DNA of 38,535 nucleotides from Trichinella spiralis (GCA_000181795.3 CM012955.1:8592893-8631427); one strand, 5' to 3'. Positions 21,271 through 35,600 are shown, counted from the first letter of the stretch. Notes: generated by a model not told the origin, from the letters alone. A program made the numbers and translations.

Positions 21271-23706
21271 CCAACTGCAACTACTACTACTATTGACCTA
21301 TTCTCATAAAACGACCCGACTGTTGGTTACACTGTTATTATCATCATCATGATTATTATTTTTTTATTTTTTAAAGTGAAACCATTGCCATGTTTTACAG
21401 CATCATTGTTTTAATTATTGAAAAGAAAAATTTTTTTATCTTTTGACAAATTATGTAGAATGAGGAGAAATTGCATATGTTGCTTGTTTTTATCAGTCGG
21501 TTACTTTGTGCTTTTCTGTGCAAGTTGAACATTCCTCGTCACTGCGGTCGTATAAATTGCTATTTTCTTGTTATCCCATATGCTATCCAGTAAATAAATA
21601 TTGCTGCAATGCAGAAATTGAGTTGATCGATATGGATTGATCAATGTGTTGCACGTATTTCTTTCTAGATGTTTGTACACGTTTGTATTACGTAATTGCG
21701 GTTGGCGATGTAGGATTTCGATCAGTAAGTTTGAATAATTATTTACTGGTCAGCTGTTGTGCCTATATACATTTGAATGAATATTATAAGTAATGCTTAT
21801 TTTTCATAAATAATAATAATAATTATTATTATTGCCGTTGCCCCTGTTGTTGTTGTTGTTGTTGTTTTCACTTAAGCATGAACATTGATTTTCAGATGAT
21901 TTATTTCAATTGAGCGCGTTCAAGAGCGTTGTTATTGGAAGTGAAGCTGGCAGAAATGAATTTACATGCTACTTTTCATTTGGGAGTTTTTCCAAAGTGA
22001 ATTAATTGATGACATTTTGCAAATTTGCCATCATTATTTCAGGTTGATCAATCCCCTTTGCATTGCAATGTTGATACTACGTTTTGCATTGACTCACCGA
22101 ATGACTGACATTTTTGCCAATTGCCTTGAATAATTCACTTCCGGTAAGAGGAAATTGTGCTTTGTTTTTGCTTCTTTCCCCTCAGCACGCCATCTCAGTG
22201 GATTGCTGTTTGAGAAAGTTGAGCTTCTTTCTACTGATGTTATGAAAAATTCAAAGCTATCTTCAGCTGTTCCTAATTTTGCATTATTGAATTCATACAG
22301 CAGTTCTGAAGATTTATTTTTTTTAATTTTATCACTTTAAACTCTTTTTATTTTTTTAATCTCGCTACTTTGCAAAATAATTGAAAAGGTAATTTTGTCA
22401 AGCAGGCTTGTGTTTGCTTGTATACACATCTGTTCTATTAAACAGCAAAATGGGAAATTTTTATTGTGCATTATTATGAGAGATTACTCTTTATTGTTAA
22501 ACTTGTATGATGCTTTCAATTTGGATGATTCATTTGTAAACGTAAAAATTTGCTGATCATTTCAATTTTGCATACACAATGACGACGATATTTGTCAAAT
22601 TCCGTTGTCAGCAGTTGCAAATGGCCCGCTTGAGTTTTGCGAATTTTAAAATTTAATTCGATTCTATTTCATTATTATCTGTTTTTTTTAATTTTTCCTA
22701 TTATTTTTTCGAATTTTACCAGTAGCAGTGCGATAAATTTATTCCACAGTCATCGTAGAGATTCGATGACGGATGATTTGTCATTTGAAATTCGATATGA
22801 AAAACTAATATGGTAGTGTAATTGAATTTTTTTTCAATTTAAAAGCAATTTTTTACATTGTTAATTATTTTACACACCGCTGAGCGATTTTATTACCGAA
22901 GCTGGCATGATCGTGGATGATGATGATACGATTTCAGCTATTCCGACTTGATGATGAACATTTTAAGTTTTTGCTTTTATTTGTGCAAAAGTTTTGCAGA
23001 AAACGATCGACATCTAACTATTCATATGAAATTTTCAAGTTGCAGTTGCATTTCTTTCTATTTTTTTGGGATTTGAAATTTGAAACTGTAAAGCAGTTGT
23101 TCTTTTTATCAAATTTTAAACAAGAATTACCTTTAAACAGCAATATTGAAAAAGTAAACGAACAGTTATTAATTTAAAAAAATACATTTATTAATAAAAT
23201 GAATATTCTGAAAAACAATACCAAAAAGACGATAAATTTTAAAAGTCTATTAATTTCACTTCATTCAAATTTGATCTGCATACATTTTGCATATTCTACG
23301 TTGAAAATTGTGGTTAAATATTTAAAAAAATAAAAAACAGTTCAGTTTGTTTCTAATTTAACAATTTTGCACGTTTCAGTTGGGCAAAATGAAGATGGAA
23401 CGTCATAATTTTGTTCAGCGCTCGACTGAATATTTTTAAAAGTAAATTCTAAAACTGTTATGCTTTTATAATTGTAAAAATGAAAAAAATCATTTTTCAA
23501 TTCGCCACTAAATTGCATAATTTGATAAAAATGAACTGATAACTATTGAGGTACAGTAAGAATACTGAAAAGCATGTTTGATTTTTTTTTGCTTCAAAAG
23601 TACAGTATGAAAATAGTAAATTGTCCGCAACTGTTGGTAGTGGTTTTTGCTGAAATTTCTGGTTTTTGTTGTTTTGCTTTGTTTTAAAATTGTAAAAAAT
23701 AAAAAA
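21271..23706. other. PIP5K 3' UTR and spacer to the SLC7 gene
   Basis: The poly(A) signal is at 21593-21598. An (AAT)n-like palindromic run and a (TTG)n run lie at about 21810-21867. ORFs at 22155-22340 and 22917-23177 have no recognisable content. The SLC7 promoter should lie toward the right end but no motif is clear. Confidence 0.45.
21593..21598 (+). promoter_or_regulatory. PIP5K poly(A) signal
   Basis: AATAAA about 320 nt after the stop codon. Confidence 0.5.
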
Positions 23707-25284
23707 ATGATGGAAGAAAGGGAAATGGAGATTGAGGATCCGGTTTACATGTCACCGACCACGGAAAAGATGATTTTTAACCAAGAAGCTGACGAAGAAG
23801 AAAGCGCAGTGTTACGGGGTGTGGCGAGTTGGGAGCGAAGCTCGCAGGGGCAAGCGTCGTTTGGTGTTGGCGTGATGATTCTGGTGAGCACGATCGTCGG
23901 AAGTGGGATATTCGTCGCCCCGAAGGGCGTGTATGAGAATGCCGGCAGTGTGGGCTTGTCGTTGATTATCTGGGCGCTGAGCGGTGCGTTCAGTGCCGTC
24001 GGCGCTTACTGTTACGCCGAACTATGCACACTGATCAGACACAGTAGCGGCGACTACGCTTACGCGTTTGCTGCGTTCGGTGGCTGGGTCGGCTTTTTGC
24101 GACTCTGGGCCGAGGTAATTCTCATCCGTCCCTGCACCATTGCCGTCGTAGCGATGACGTTGGCCATTTACACATTGAAGCCAATTTTTCCGGATGTCAA
24201 CTGCGATCCTCTGAATCCAGCGGCTCAGCTAATAGCCGCCGTTTGCATCTTGTTGCTGACGGCATTGAACAGTTTCAGTGCTCGCTGGATAACTCACCTG
24301 CAGAACACATTCAACATGGCCAAGCTGATCGCGTTGGCGTTGATTATCATCACTGGAATAGTTCGACTGTTCGACGTGGACCACAAAGAAGGGAATCCTC
24401 AACAACGGGCAATCGCGTTGCGTCATCTCTGGCTCGGAACTAGCACCGACGTCAGCAAGATCGCTCTGGCGTTTTATTCAAGTTTGTGGGCGTTCAGCGG
24501 TTGGAACCATGTGATGAACTTCATCAGCAAAGAACTGGAAGAGCCGGCAAAAAAGTTACCAATCGTCATCGCGGTCAGTCTGGCCCTGTGCACCGCGGTC
24601 TACTTGATCACCAATGTCATTTTATACGCCAGCTTGTCTGTTGATGAAATTCTCGGAAGCCCTGCCATAGCGGCCGTTTTCGCCAATCGCTATTACAATA
24701 GCATGGCTTGGATGTTGTCCATATTCGTCACTTTGTCCTGTTTCGATGCGCTGAACGGTATCTTGCTAACTACATCTAGATTGTTTCTGATGGCAGCACG
24801 TCAAAACCACATGCCCGAACTGTTGTCCATGACCAACTTGTACAGACGGACACCGATGCCGGCGGTCATTTTGACCGGCCTGTTGAGCTTGTTCTATTTG
24901 GCATTCAGCAGCAACATCTACACACTGATCAACTATGTGCAATTTGCCAACTGGGTAGCCATTGCGACGGTCACTTTAGCCTTGTTGAAGCTACGGCGAA
25001 CCATGCCGCAGCGTACATACCGCAGACCGTTGGTGGTCAATTTGATTTTTCCGGTAGTTCTTCTGATTGGTTGCATATTTTTGCTCATATTCCCGTTGGC
25101 CCAGCAACCTATTGACGCGGCAATCTCTCTGGCAATCATGCTCACCGGCTTGCCAGTCTATGCTTTCTTCTTCACATACTTATCGAAACAATCGAAACCG
25201 GCATCCATGCTCAACTTCATTCAACAATCTAAATTGTTTTTGCAAAAATTGCTCTTAGTCACTAAAGTTGAACGACGTATTTAA
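23707..25284 (+). CDS. SLC7 L-type amino acid transporter light chain, 525 aa, intronless
   Basis: This is the light chain of a heteromeric amino acid transporter (LAT family; worm AAT proteins), an exchanger of neutral amino acids in the plasma membrane. The ORF is open further upstream but only from a TTG; the first ATGs are tandem at 23707 and 23710 in an A-rich context, so I start there. About 12 hydrophobic segments fit the APC fold. TM1 has GSGIF at 64-68. CYAEL and SGDYAY follow at about 101-118 as in LAT1. FSGWN (262-266) matches the TM6 gate region. Cys165 (PDVNC) sits where LAT1 Cys164 forms the disulfide with the 4F2hc heavy chain, so a heavy-chain partner is expected. Unlike its neighbours the gene has no intron and is clearly GC-richer, with many C/G third positions. 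Confidence 0.93.
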   Translation: MMEEREMEIEDPVYMSPTTEKMIFNQEADEEESAVLRGVASWERSSQGQASFGVGVMILVSTIVGSGIFVAPKGVYENAGSVGLSLIIWALSGAFSAVGAYCYAELCTLIRHSSGDYAYAFAAFGGWVGFLRLWAEVILIRPCTIAVVAMTLAIYTLKPIFPDVNCDPLNPAAQLIAAVCILLLTALNSFSARWITHLQNTFNMAKLIALALIIITGIVRLFDVDHKEGNPQQRAIALRHLWLGTSTDVSKIALAFYSSLWAFSGWNHVMNFISKELEEPAKKLPIVIAVSLALCTAVYLITNVILYASLSVDEILGSPAIAAVFANRYYNSMAWMLSIFVTLSCFDALNGILLTTSRLFLMAARQNHMPELLSMTNLYRRTPMPAVILTGLLSLFYLAFSSNIYTLINYVQFANWVAIATVTLALLKLRRTMPQRTYRRPLVVNLIFPVVLLIGCIFLLIFPLAQQPIDAAISLAIMLTGLPVYAFFFTYLSKQSKPASMLNFIQQSKLFLQKLLLVTKVERRI

Positions 25285-27544
25285 AATAGCAATCAATCTC
25301 AGCATATTTTTTTTCTATTTTAATTTTCAATTATTCAGCTTATCATTCTTCTATTATTCATTACCATTGTCAATTTCATACGGATGCGCACGGTTTAGAA
25401 CATTCTCTAAACTTAAATTTCACTACTGCCATTCCAGGAAGCAAAAACATAAAAAAGCAAAACAAATTCCACATTGTCAATAAAGCATTTTATTTTTTTT
25501 GTTTACGATTTAGCTCGCTTGAAAATCAACACTCACATTTGTCCGGCTTTTGGTCACCAACCCCCAAAGCGCAGCTGCCGGCTTAAAACCGTTCACGCGT
25601 TGCTGCTTCTCTTCTCTTAGCCCCTAAAGCATTGCAACTGGATTTCATTGGCAACACACATACTTTTGCTAAATATAATGCAAATTTTCCATCACTAAAC
25701 ACAAGTAAGCTATTGTTGAATTTCAATTTCTTCCCATTCTGCAAGCTTGAACAGCAGCAATACAAGCGTTGTTTATTATTGTGTACCGTTTGATTAGCAG
25801 AAACTGGATTTGCATTTTGCTCTTTGCGACTAGCAGTAAATAAGTAAATAAATAAATTGTTATTTCAACATTGAACAAAAGTTTCTTTCTTATGAAATTT
25901 TTTTTATCGCTTCTAATTGTTATTTGGTATTTTTTTAATAATAAATATTGTGTTTGCTCAATCACTAGAACAATAAATGAAAAAGTTGCAAAATAATTTC
26001 AATATTTATTCAATTGCTCTTGCTGTTGCTGCTTTGTTTTTTCTTTTTTTATTAAAAAAGGCTTTTGGAATGAATTTATTTACTATTATAGTAAAGCAAA
26101 ACAAAATTGCTTGATTGATGACTTATCAGACGTCACAGCTTACTTGCAATGTTAGCTGTTGCAAACAACTGTTGTTCTCACAATAACGCCTTTCATATGC
26201 ATGAATGACAAATTGCTACAAAAAACTTTATGTCATAGCTCCTTCTTATAGCAGTGTCACATTTAACTTATGATTAATCGGTATTTGTAATATCATTCAG
26301 ATCACTTTGAGTTGGTTCTGTTTTCCAATCTGTTAACAGGTATATTTGTTGTTGTAGGTATATTGCACATGAAAAGCACAGCACTAAGCGACTTAGATAC
26401 AAGTTTGAGCACGTAAGTACAAACACAAGTTTGATGTGAAGCTAAAGTGTTGCAGTTTGATGTTAAAATTTGTGTAAAAAATATTTTTTACATGTTTACT
26501 GTTGTAAAATGAAAAAAATATTTTTGATGAAAGTAGATAAAATAAACTTTCCTCGTATTGAACTTTTTAGAACAAATGTCAGTTTAAATTTAAATTTTCA
26601 TTTGGAACAACTGATTTGAAAAGTAAATGTGAGTTGAAAAGAAAATTTAACGTTGTTTTTCTTCATTTTCTTTCTTCGGCTGATGATCATCATTACAGTA
26701 ATGATGCATTGTCATTGAGTGCATCCATACGCTTGCAAACCAGTGTTAAAAGTATCATATTTGCTGCAGATGTTAGCGATGCTTGTTTTTATATTTTTTT
26801 AGAAGAAAAATAATAGCATGAATTGAATATTGCACCAATGCAGGCAGGATGTGGAACGTGGTCAGTCTGATAAACAGGATATTGAGATTAAAGTTCAATT
26901 TAAAAACTGCCACTTTATTTGATCAACGCATAAAAAATGTACTTCACATCAGTATCAAAAGCAACATCAGTCAAGGGAAGTTTGGATTATTAAATTTCAT
27001 TGAATGGAAGCAACTTTATAATTCTCTTCTCCCCTTACATATTTCAAAAGCTTTCATTCTTCAATAGTTTTCAGCTTCGAACTTTTAACTTCCTTGAAAT
27101 GAACTTTTTTCCTCTGCTTTTGAACAGAAACGCGCTATATTTTTTTTAAATCGCCTTGAATTAAACAAAAAATAGTTTTTCTATAACGTTCAAAATCAAC
27201 AGTTGCTGGTTGGAAAAAAGAAAGAAATGGTTTATTCGCTTTTTCATTATACATAGTGAAACATTAATATTTTGTTAAGAAAAATTATTTTTCCTTAATA
27301 TAAAAAAAATTCAACCGCTTTCATTGGATTAATTTAATTTTATTTTTAGTGCAATATATTTGAATAAAAATAAAATTTGGAATACTCGCAAAAATACAGT
27401 AAGAAAAATTTGAAATAGTTTAACCTGTAGATCATTAATCAAGCTTGACAGTACAATACTTTTGTACAAGGTAGCAATTTTGTACAGGTAACTATGATTC
27501 AGTGATTTGCTTGTGTGCCTTATTTACGCAATTTCTCCGGTCCG
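25285..27544. other. SLC7 3' UTR and spacer to afadin
   Basis: AATAAA lies at 25479-25484. After it come AT-rich sequence and short ORFs with no recognisable family. The afadin promoter and any 5' UTR exon should be in the right half but are not identifiable. Confidence 0.45.
25479..25484 (+). promoter_or_regulatory. SLC7 poly(A) signal
   Basis: AATAAA 195 nt after the stop, followed by a T-rich then GT-containing stretch. Confidence 0.6.
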
Positions 27545-28552
27545 ATGGAGTACAGCAATTTGGATGAAAAGCACGCAATGCGTGTTCAATTAACGAAGCT
27601 GATCGAAGACTGGAATGCCAGCCGGCTTGACTTGTTCGCTCTTTGTGAACCGAATGAAGTAAGCATTGCATTTGTTGTTTTTGTTCGTAAATTAAAATTA
27701 GCTTTGAATTGCGCAAGGATGTTTGTGTGTGTGAAATTTTGTTTAAATTTATGGTGATCTTTTTTTGCTCATATTGATATTTTACGGAAGATTTCACACG
27801 TAAAATGCAGTTTGCATGACTGCTTGAGTTATAGGCAGTTTCAGAATTGTTGGAAAATGATAAATGCAGTGTGTTATTTTTGTGCGAGTTGAAAATTTTG
27901 TTTGTTATTTATAAGTAGAAGAATTAGAAGCTAATGTTGTTTATGTTTGAGTTTGCTTGAATGTTGAGAATTTTGCTGATTCAGCGTCGGTCGCTTTGTG
28001 TAATTTTCTACACGCGCTCGTGAGTGTTTTCTTTAAGAGCACTTGACCGCGCCTACTCGACTTGCTTTGTAACGCATACCAATCAATTTATTTCTTTTCT
28101 GATGGTGATTCAGGTTTTATATGTATATTTATTTTTTTTCTTCGTTTAATTGTTTGCAATTTTTAAGTCAACTTAGAAAACACTTGGGTAGGTGTAAAGA
28201 AACAAGATTAAGAAATAAAATTTTCAATTTTGTCGATGATTCACTGAAGAATAGCTACTTTTCATGCTGACCATCTGTTTGCTTAACATTTGACGGACGT
28301 ACGTTTGTGAAAATTGCTCGTGCAAAGCAGAAGATGAATAAGAAAAGTTCAGCTTTTCTTGATGCAACTTTTGTTATCAGAAGCAAAGTGCACTGCTAAC
28401 ATCAGTTGCATTTATTTGAATCAGCTTGCTGTCAACCAGTGTTTGCCTACAGGCAAGCTGCTTTTGATGAAATATTTTCTTTTTGCAAACAGACAGCGTA
28501 ATTTGACTGTATCATCCGACAATTTTGCCAATAATTTTGATTTTCTTTTCAC

Positions 28553-28619
<67 letters not shown>

Positions 28620-29570
28620 TAATGCTTTGAAAATAATCAAAAAATTAAAACTGTCTGCTTGAATTTTTTCACTTATAAAATTATGATCAAATGCGTCGAT
28701 GAAAATTTTGTAAATTTCGCTACAGAAAGGATGGAGAAAAATTTGTGTCGCTTGTATTGCACTTCTTTGCACTGTTACAATCCAAATGTGACCTTCAAAC
28801 ATGTCTGCTATGACCTTCTTAGTATCATGATGGGCATTGAAGTGAAAAACATTGTCTGCATTGTAAAAAAATAAAATAACAGAATTCATTTGAAGAAAAA
28901 AGTTTCATGAAATCAGTTTATGAAAAATGAAAATTCAGTTTTACTGACCAACAATTTGATAATGCAATTATGATTATTTCACTAATCAATGGCAATGCAT
29001 TTTTTCAATTCACTATTATAAATACGTACATGTGCGTGTGTGTGCATGTAATAATTAACGTGTCGTGTTGTTAACCGAAAAGAAAATTTTCTGCGAACTA
29101 CTTTTTGTCTGACATTTTTGTGTATAGAGGCAATTATTTAACAATTAAATTTCTAATGAAGATTTTTTTCCAGACTTCTCCAAAAGGATTCTCCATCATT
29201 TTGCATAATCTAGTTGTAATTTTTTTGAACCTTCCTTAATAAAAGTCTGAACTAGAAGAGCCATTTTTAAAATTGTTCATAATTTTTTTTAATTTTACAA
29301 CAGGCTATTTGTTCTGACGATGCATTTTTATAAATTATTATTATAAGAATTGTAATTTTTTCTACACTTGCAGCTGATTGCATTTTGGATTTCAATTTTG
29401 ATTTGCGCTTTCGATCTGAATTACATTTTTGATTTTGACATTATCTTATTTTACTATTATAATTATGAATGTTTGTTGAAACTTTGTCTAAGCTTACTGT
29501 TGTTATGATGTGGATAAGTGGACAATGTTCAACTTTGCAATTGAACAATGAACATCGAAGTATTGATTCG

Positions 29571-29629
<59 letters not shown>

Positions 29630-32600
29630 TCGGTGCAGTGATTTGAATATATTCTGTACGTTGGTTTGTTTCAGGAATTGGAATTTCATGGTGTGATGAG
29701 ATTCTATTTTCAAGATTCGGGCCAAAAAATGGCCACGAAATGCATCCGAGTTTCCAGTACGGCCACCACCAGGGCAGTTATAGAGGCTTTGATTGAAAAA
29801 TTCCACGCCGATCTGCGGCTTCTGTCCACGCCGAGCTATTCACTTTGGGAAGTGCACGAGAACGGTGAAAAGCGGAAATTGCTTGCCGACGAAAAGCCGC
29901 TTCTTGTTCAACTGAATTGGCACAAGGATGATCGTGAGGGTCGGTTTTTGTTGCAGATGGACAAAGCTGACCAACAGCCCAACATGCTTCCAGTGGAGGC
30001 GATTGAAAATGGTACCACCAGCATGAGGAGAAAATTGTCGAAACGTGAATCGAAAAAGTTGGAAAAGCAGCAAAAAATGAACCAAATTCGAGAAGCTGAA
30101 GATGTGACAAAATTACTGTACTCGGCTGTGCCGAATACAAATTTTACCCGGACAATTTCGAATCCAGAAATTGTGATGAAAAAGCGTCGAGAAAGGAAGC
30201 TTGAACAAAAATTGAAAGATCTCGGCGAAGGTATGCCAATAATGCTGAGCTTGTTTGTTTGTTTATTTGTTTGTTTGTTGTGTGATCCAGGTGGAAGTTT
30301 GAAAATTTATGGTGAAGACTTGAGCGAAACAAAACCTTACGTAACGTTGTTGCTGTCGTTGCGTGATCGTGCTGACAAAGTTGTCAGAGAGACGTTGGAA
30401 AAGTACGGATTGGACAGGCATTGTTCGGATGAATTTTGCCTGGTTCAGCTTTGTACCAATGAGCAGGGGGACATTTTTGAGCGTATCCTTGACAAAGATG
30501 ACTGTCCGTTGTTGATCCTTGCCCAAGAAGGAAATGAAAGTAAGCATTTGAAAGCAGTTGTTAATTATTCTGCTTATACATTTTTCTCGTTGGTGGGATA
30601 CTCGTTGAAGAGTTTGCTAGGCTCTTTTGAAATTCAAAGACCAAGGATTATAATATGCAAGTTTGTTCTTTTGAAAATTATACTCTTTTATCGTTCTCTT
30701 TCCATTGATTCTCCTTCTCCAATGACGGTTTCATTTCTCCAATTTTTCTTTCAAATTGTTCTTTTTATTTTTATTTATTGAAGTTCAATTGCGCATGACA
30801 TGACTGCAATTCAGCTTTTCTTCAACTTAAGATGAACTAATAGCATTCATTATTTATCAATGGGATCATTTTCAGCCGTTGCCCACGGCTGCATTGTTCT
30901 GTTCTTCTTCAAACTGTTCAAAGTTAACGTAATTTATTTTTCCAATTCCAGTCATATATTTATTTGCATATATTTACTTTTCACTAGTAATTCTATTAAA
31001 TAAGCAAGAAAAGAAAATAGCCCATGGGATGTACGGGCCAATGAATATGTTGTTGGTGGTGATTGTTTTTTATTATTAAAAAATTTTTTTTCCATACATT
31101 AGGCAATTGTGTGACGTTTCACGTGCGAAGAAAGCCGTCGACTTTGTCCCGTTCAACTGTTGGCTTCACTGGTGCAGCCGGTCGAATTGCCGACGGTCCA
31201 CGTCCACCAGCACAGCCGGAGCAGCACAACAACAAGCTGGATACGTTGCCTTACTTGCTTGAAATCAATCCAGGTAAAACGACCACCATCGACGACCAAA
31301 AAGCTAATATTTGCACAAATGCTTTATGAAGGCATATGGTTTTTATTATTTTATTTCTTTCTTTTTTGTGTCAGACGGAAGTGAACCAGCTGGGGCTAGT
31401 CGGATATTTGTCATCAGGCCCAACGTTACTGAAGTTGGCTCGGACCGCACTTTCACCAAGCCAGGCGTCCAAGCACTATGCGTAAATAAAAGAGAAATTC
31501 TCTTCTATTTAAAAATGTTCATTCATCATCATGTGTGAAGAATTTTTTTTTGTTTTTTGCTGCTTTTCAGCTTTACGGACCGCATGTGCATCCCAGGCAC
31601 TGTGTCATTGCTTTCATGGATGGTTTGACCACGCTGACGCCGTGCGATGCGACGGCCGAAATTACTGTCGACGATGTATCCATAACTGAAACGACCATTT
31701 TAAAGCAAAACAATTTGATACGAATCGGTGGAATTCATCTTTTTCGATTTTATGAAACTGGTGGTGAAGTATGTGCAATGCTATGCTATTCATATTATAT
31801 TTCATGTTTGTGCTTGTTTATTTTTTAGAATATGAATAGCGTTCATGCAGAAGCTTTCATGAAACCGAACAACAACAACAACAGTATTAATGATAATAAT
31901 GCTTCTTACGGTTCTGTAATTGGATCTGGTCGGTAAGTTTTGTTTATTAATTCTTTTTTTTGATCTGCATATGTTCAATTTGGTTTTCGAAAATCTAGTG
32001 AAAACAAGAAGTTATAAATAATTCAATTGAAGACTCTTCTTTTTATCTTTTACTTTCGCCATTTCAAACTGCCATTTCCTCTGTGATTTACGTCATCTGT
32101 GCCAAAGTAATTGTCTTCATCATTTAATTTATTGATTAATAATTTCTCTTTGACTATTCCCTTGAGATAAGATTAGTTAGTCAGTGGTGATTTAGCTGAA
32201 AAATTGAAATATTGCTGCCCATTTTTGCGTAAATTTTTAGCTAAAATTGAAAATTACGACGTGTTTCATCTTTCAAATAACTTCTATGATTAAATTGAAA
32301 TTAATAATGTGAATTTTTGTAGAAATAAATTTTATTCTCATTTCACAAAAGCAGATCCACTGCGGTGTTTAATTATGACGCCAAAAATTATTCGCTGTGC
32401 ATTATTTAAAGCTGCCAACGGTAAGGTTGTCATCCACAGTGGTGATGACCTTTTGACCTCTGGCAGTAAGCCAACTGGAGAGGACTGTAATTTTTAATGC
32501 TTCACCAAGGCCTTTTTTTTCCACTCCTCTTCTATTGTTACTGGCATTTGTCCTCCGGGTGAGATAGTCTGAACATATAGATGATGGCATTTTATTTATG

Positions 32601-35600
32601 CTGTGGCATCTCAAATTGCCGACTTTTCCATTGTTACCATTCAGTAATGATTATTGTTCAGTCGTTCGATTTCACCTGCTGTTTCTCAACTGATCAAGCA
32701 TTTCAATTGGCCATTGTGCATTTTTTTTTCAAATCATTGCTTTGAAAGTGGTCGTTGAAAAGGATAATGTCCACGACCAAATATTGTACAGAAACGAAAT
32801 GTTTTTCTTTTCTTTTTTAATGATTGTCAAGTACAATTTTTTTGAACTGTAAATTATCATAACGAATTTCGTACTAAAATGACGTAACAGATCCTATCAA
32901 GTTATTATTAGATTCAACTGTGAATTGATAATGGTGAAATCATATTTTTATTATAAATATACTGTTGTCGTGCGTGGTAGTTGTTCAGCAGAGTGCCGAG
33001 GAGGGGTTGGAGGAGGAGGAGGAGGAGTAAAATAATTTGTAAAAGTGGGCTGGTGCATTAAAAACGAATTCGCTTCACAAACTGCCGCTTTGTATGCGCA
33101 TTGTAAATTGAGCTGAGAGAAGGGAAAATTACTGTTTACCTTGAAATTCTCTACTCGGGTTGCAATTTTTCAGCTGTTCAGCATTGCGCATACTGCTTCA
33201 ACAGGAGGATTTTTGCTTTGCTGTTGTTTTTTGTTTTGTTTTTATTGATTTGGCAAATTGTAATAGTACTGTGTGTGTGTGTGTGCGGGTGATGAGATGA
33301 AACTGAGAACACTTTTTAGCGCTGCTGATTCCAACATTAACGGCATGGAACGAATTTTACATGCCGCCGGTGGCATGTCGCCAAGAGCACAAGAACTGGC
33401 GACCAACGCGAAATTTCTCGCCCGTACTTCTTCCAACTTGGAAGATGTGATTCCAGCTTTGTTTGAATTTTCCAACAACAGTATGTTGGTTTGTTTTCTC
33501 GATCGTTGTTATTGCTCCTTATTATTTTTTCTGATTGTATTTTTGCTGTTGAATTTTCAGTTGAAGATGATTTACTCAAAGCGATCATTGGCGAGCTGAT
33601 TCCGTCGAACGTTTCATTCAAGCTCACGCCAGCTTACATGCTGTACATGTGCTGTCGGTACCGAATTGTGAGACATTTGGATGTTGGTCGATCGTGGAAC
33701 GCTTGTTCTTCATCGTTGAACTGCTTTTTAACCAAAACTTCCAGAATGATCAGCGAAACTGTGCAGGTATGAAAAATGAGATGTGTGATATTTTTTGAAT
33801 AAAGAATAAAATTTGACAAAAAAAACAACAATTTCCAGGCTCATTGCCAAGATGCTGGTGCGTTGGCATTTTGGATGTCGAACTTGGCTGAAGCGTTGAA
33901 TTTTTTGAAATTGGACGTCGATTTAGCAGCTTGTTCATCTCCAGAACCGCAAGGATCAATGGCGGATTTGATTCAAAAAGCATTCGATCATTTGACCGTG
34001 TGTTTGAAACAAGATCTGCACACTGCGATGCCACCAATTTTGGATCCACAAGCGTTAGATCAAGCAGCCACTGGTAAAATATTGTCATTGTTGTTGATAT
34101 CATTGTTTTAATGATGATTTTTTTTAATCTTCAGAGCCATGTTTACATGTGCTGAACTGTGTGATGAATTTGTTGCGAGTGAATCGTGTCAACGCCGCTT
34201 TAACAATACAATTATTTTCACAACTCTTCCACTATATTAACATGTATTTGTTCAACTGGTTGATCAGTTCCGAAGGTAGTGTATATTGCTGTCGTCGTTG
34301 GGGTATCAAATTGCGAAGCCGTCTGTCCTATGTACTTGCCTGGGCTGAAAAGCAAGGCTTGGAATTAGCAGCCGAATGTCGTCTAGTTCGAATATTGGAG
34401 GTCTTTGTTTTATTCTATTTTTATTATTTCGTCAAGATCAATGAGTGAATGATTCACTTTTGCAGGCTTCGCAACTTTTGCAATTGGATTTCAAACGTGG
34501 CTTTACGAAATTGAACAGCTTGCAAACGGCATCTCTTCTCGAACGCTACATACCCGAAGCTGATGAACCTCCGTTGGACCGTGAAACGGTTACGGCCCTG
34601 ATTCAGGTAGTTGGTTAATTTCAAATTTATTACTTGCCTGGTTTCGGTCAACTTGGCGGCTATCAAAACTGACAAGCAACCAAGCTGTTCAAATAAATAG
34701 ATGGAAATATAAGTTGACTAGGAGTGGAAAATTGCCCTCCCAGTGGAACATGATTGATTTTCTGACGTTGAGGATGCTGACGACTTCTTCTTCTTCTTCT
34801 TCTTATTGCTTCTTTCTTCTGTCGTCATCTGACGACGACGGTTCCTTTCTTCTTGTGAAATTTTAGCGTGGAAAAAGAGAGAATCACTATTATTTTTTAT
34901 TTTGTTGTTTTTGTTTATTCGTTATTGGTTTAAACTATTTTATTGTGAATTTCAATTTTAAGTTTGCCGAACGTGAGGTTGATCGATGCCAAAGCTACGA
35001 GCATGTACCATTGCAGCTGGAAGAGGAAATTGACTTGCTCTTGCCATTTCTGATACCAGACGACGGTTATTCTCCTGAAATGGTGCGTGGCATTCCGGCA
35101 GGTTTGCAAGACTTTGCCAACAGTCTTGCTCAACGAGGTACGTGCTTGGGTCAAATTTGCACTTTCACTTTCTATTTCATTATTCATTTTTTCATATTCA
35201 AATTGATAACAGTAATGAAATGTTAATAAAAATAAGGAAACTTTTCATTTTACGTAATATATATTCTGTAATGTATTTTATTTTGTATACTTTGTTCAAT
35301 CTTTCATATATGTAATTGTAATTGAAATGTCACAATTTTTATTTTATTTTATTTTTTTTGAATAAATGTCAATATTCATTTATTGATAAACAATATTTTA
35401 TTTGTATTTCATTTGTAATTGTTTGAAATGTATTGGGTATGAAAAATGTTGACTGATTGTTGATCTTCTTTGTTGAATTTTTTTTCTTGCAATTGAATTC
35501 ATTTCCTCAGTGGAAGTTGTGAATGCTTATCCAAATTATATATTATTATTTTGTTTGATTTTTTTAGGCTTTGGACAGTTGCTAATTCAGCCTACTTCAT

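Larger units (their letters stand above)
27659..29674. other. Afadin intron 1 (2016 bp)
   Basis: Long AT-rich intron with two large microsatellites. ORFs inside it (for example 28659-28874) show nothing recognisable. Its size suggests room for regulatory elements, but none can be pointed to. Confidence 0.7.

Noticed and set aside
23647..23706. Upstream extension of the SLC7 ORF with a hydrophobic leader
   Set aside because: It begins with TTG, not ATG, and family members lack such a leader. The tandem ATG at 23707 is preferred.
32350..32422. Possible extra afadin exon with GTAAGG donor
   Set aside because: No frame joins both the phase-2 end at 31932 and the start at 33320 without a stop, and it has no afadin similarity.
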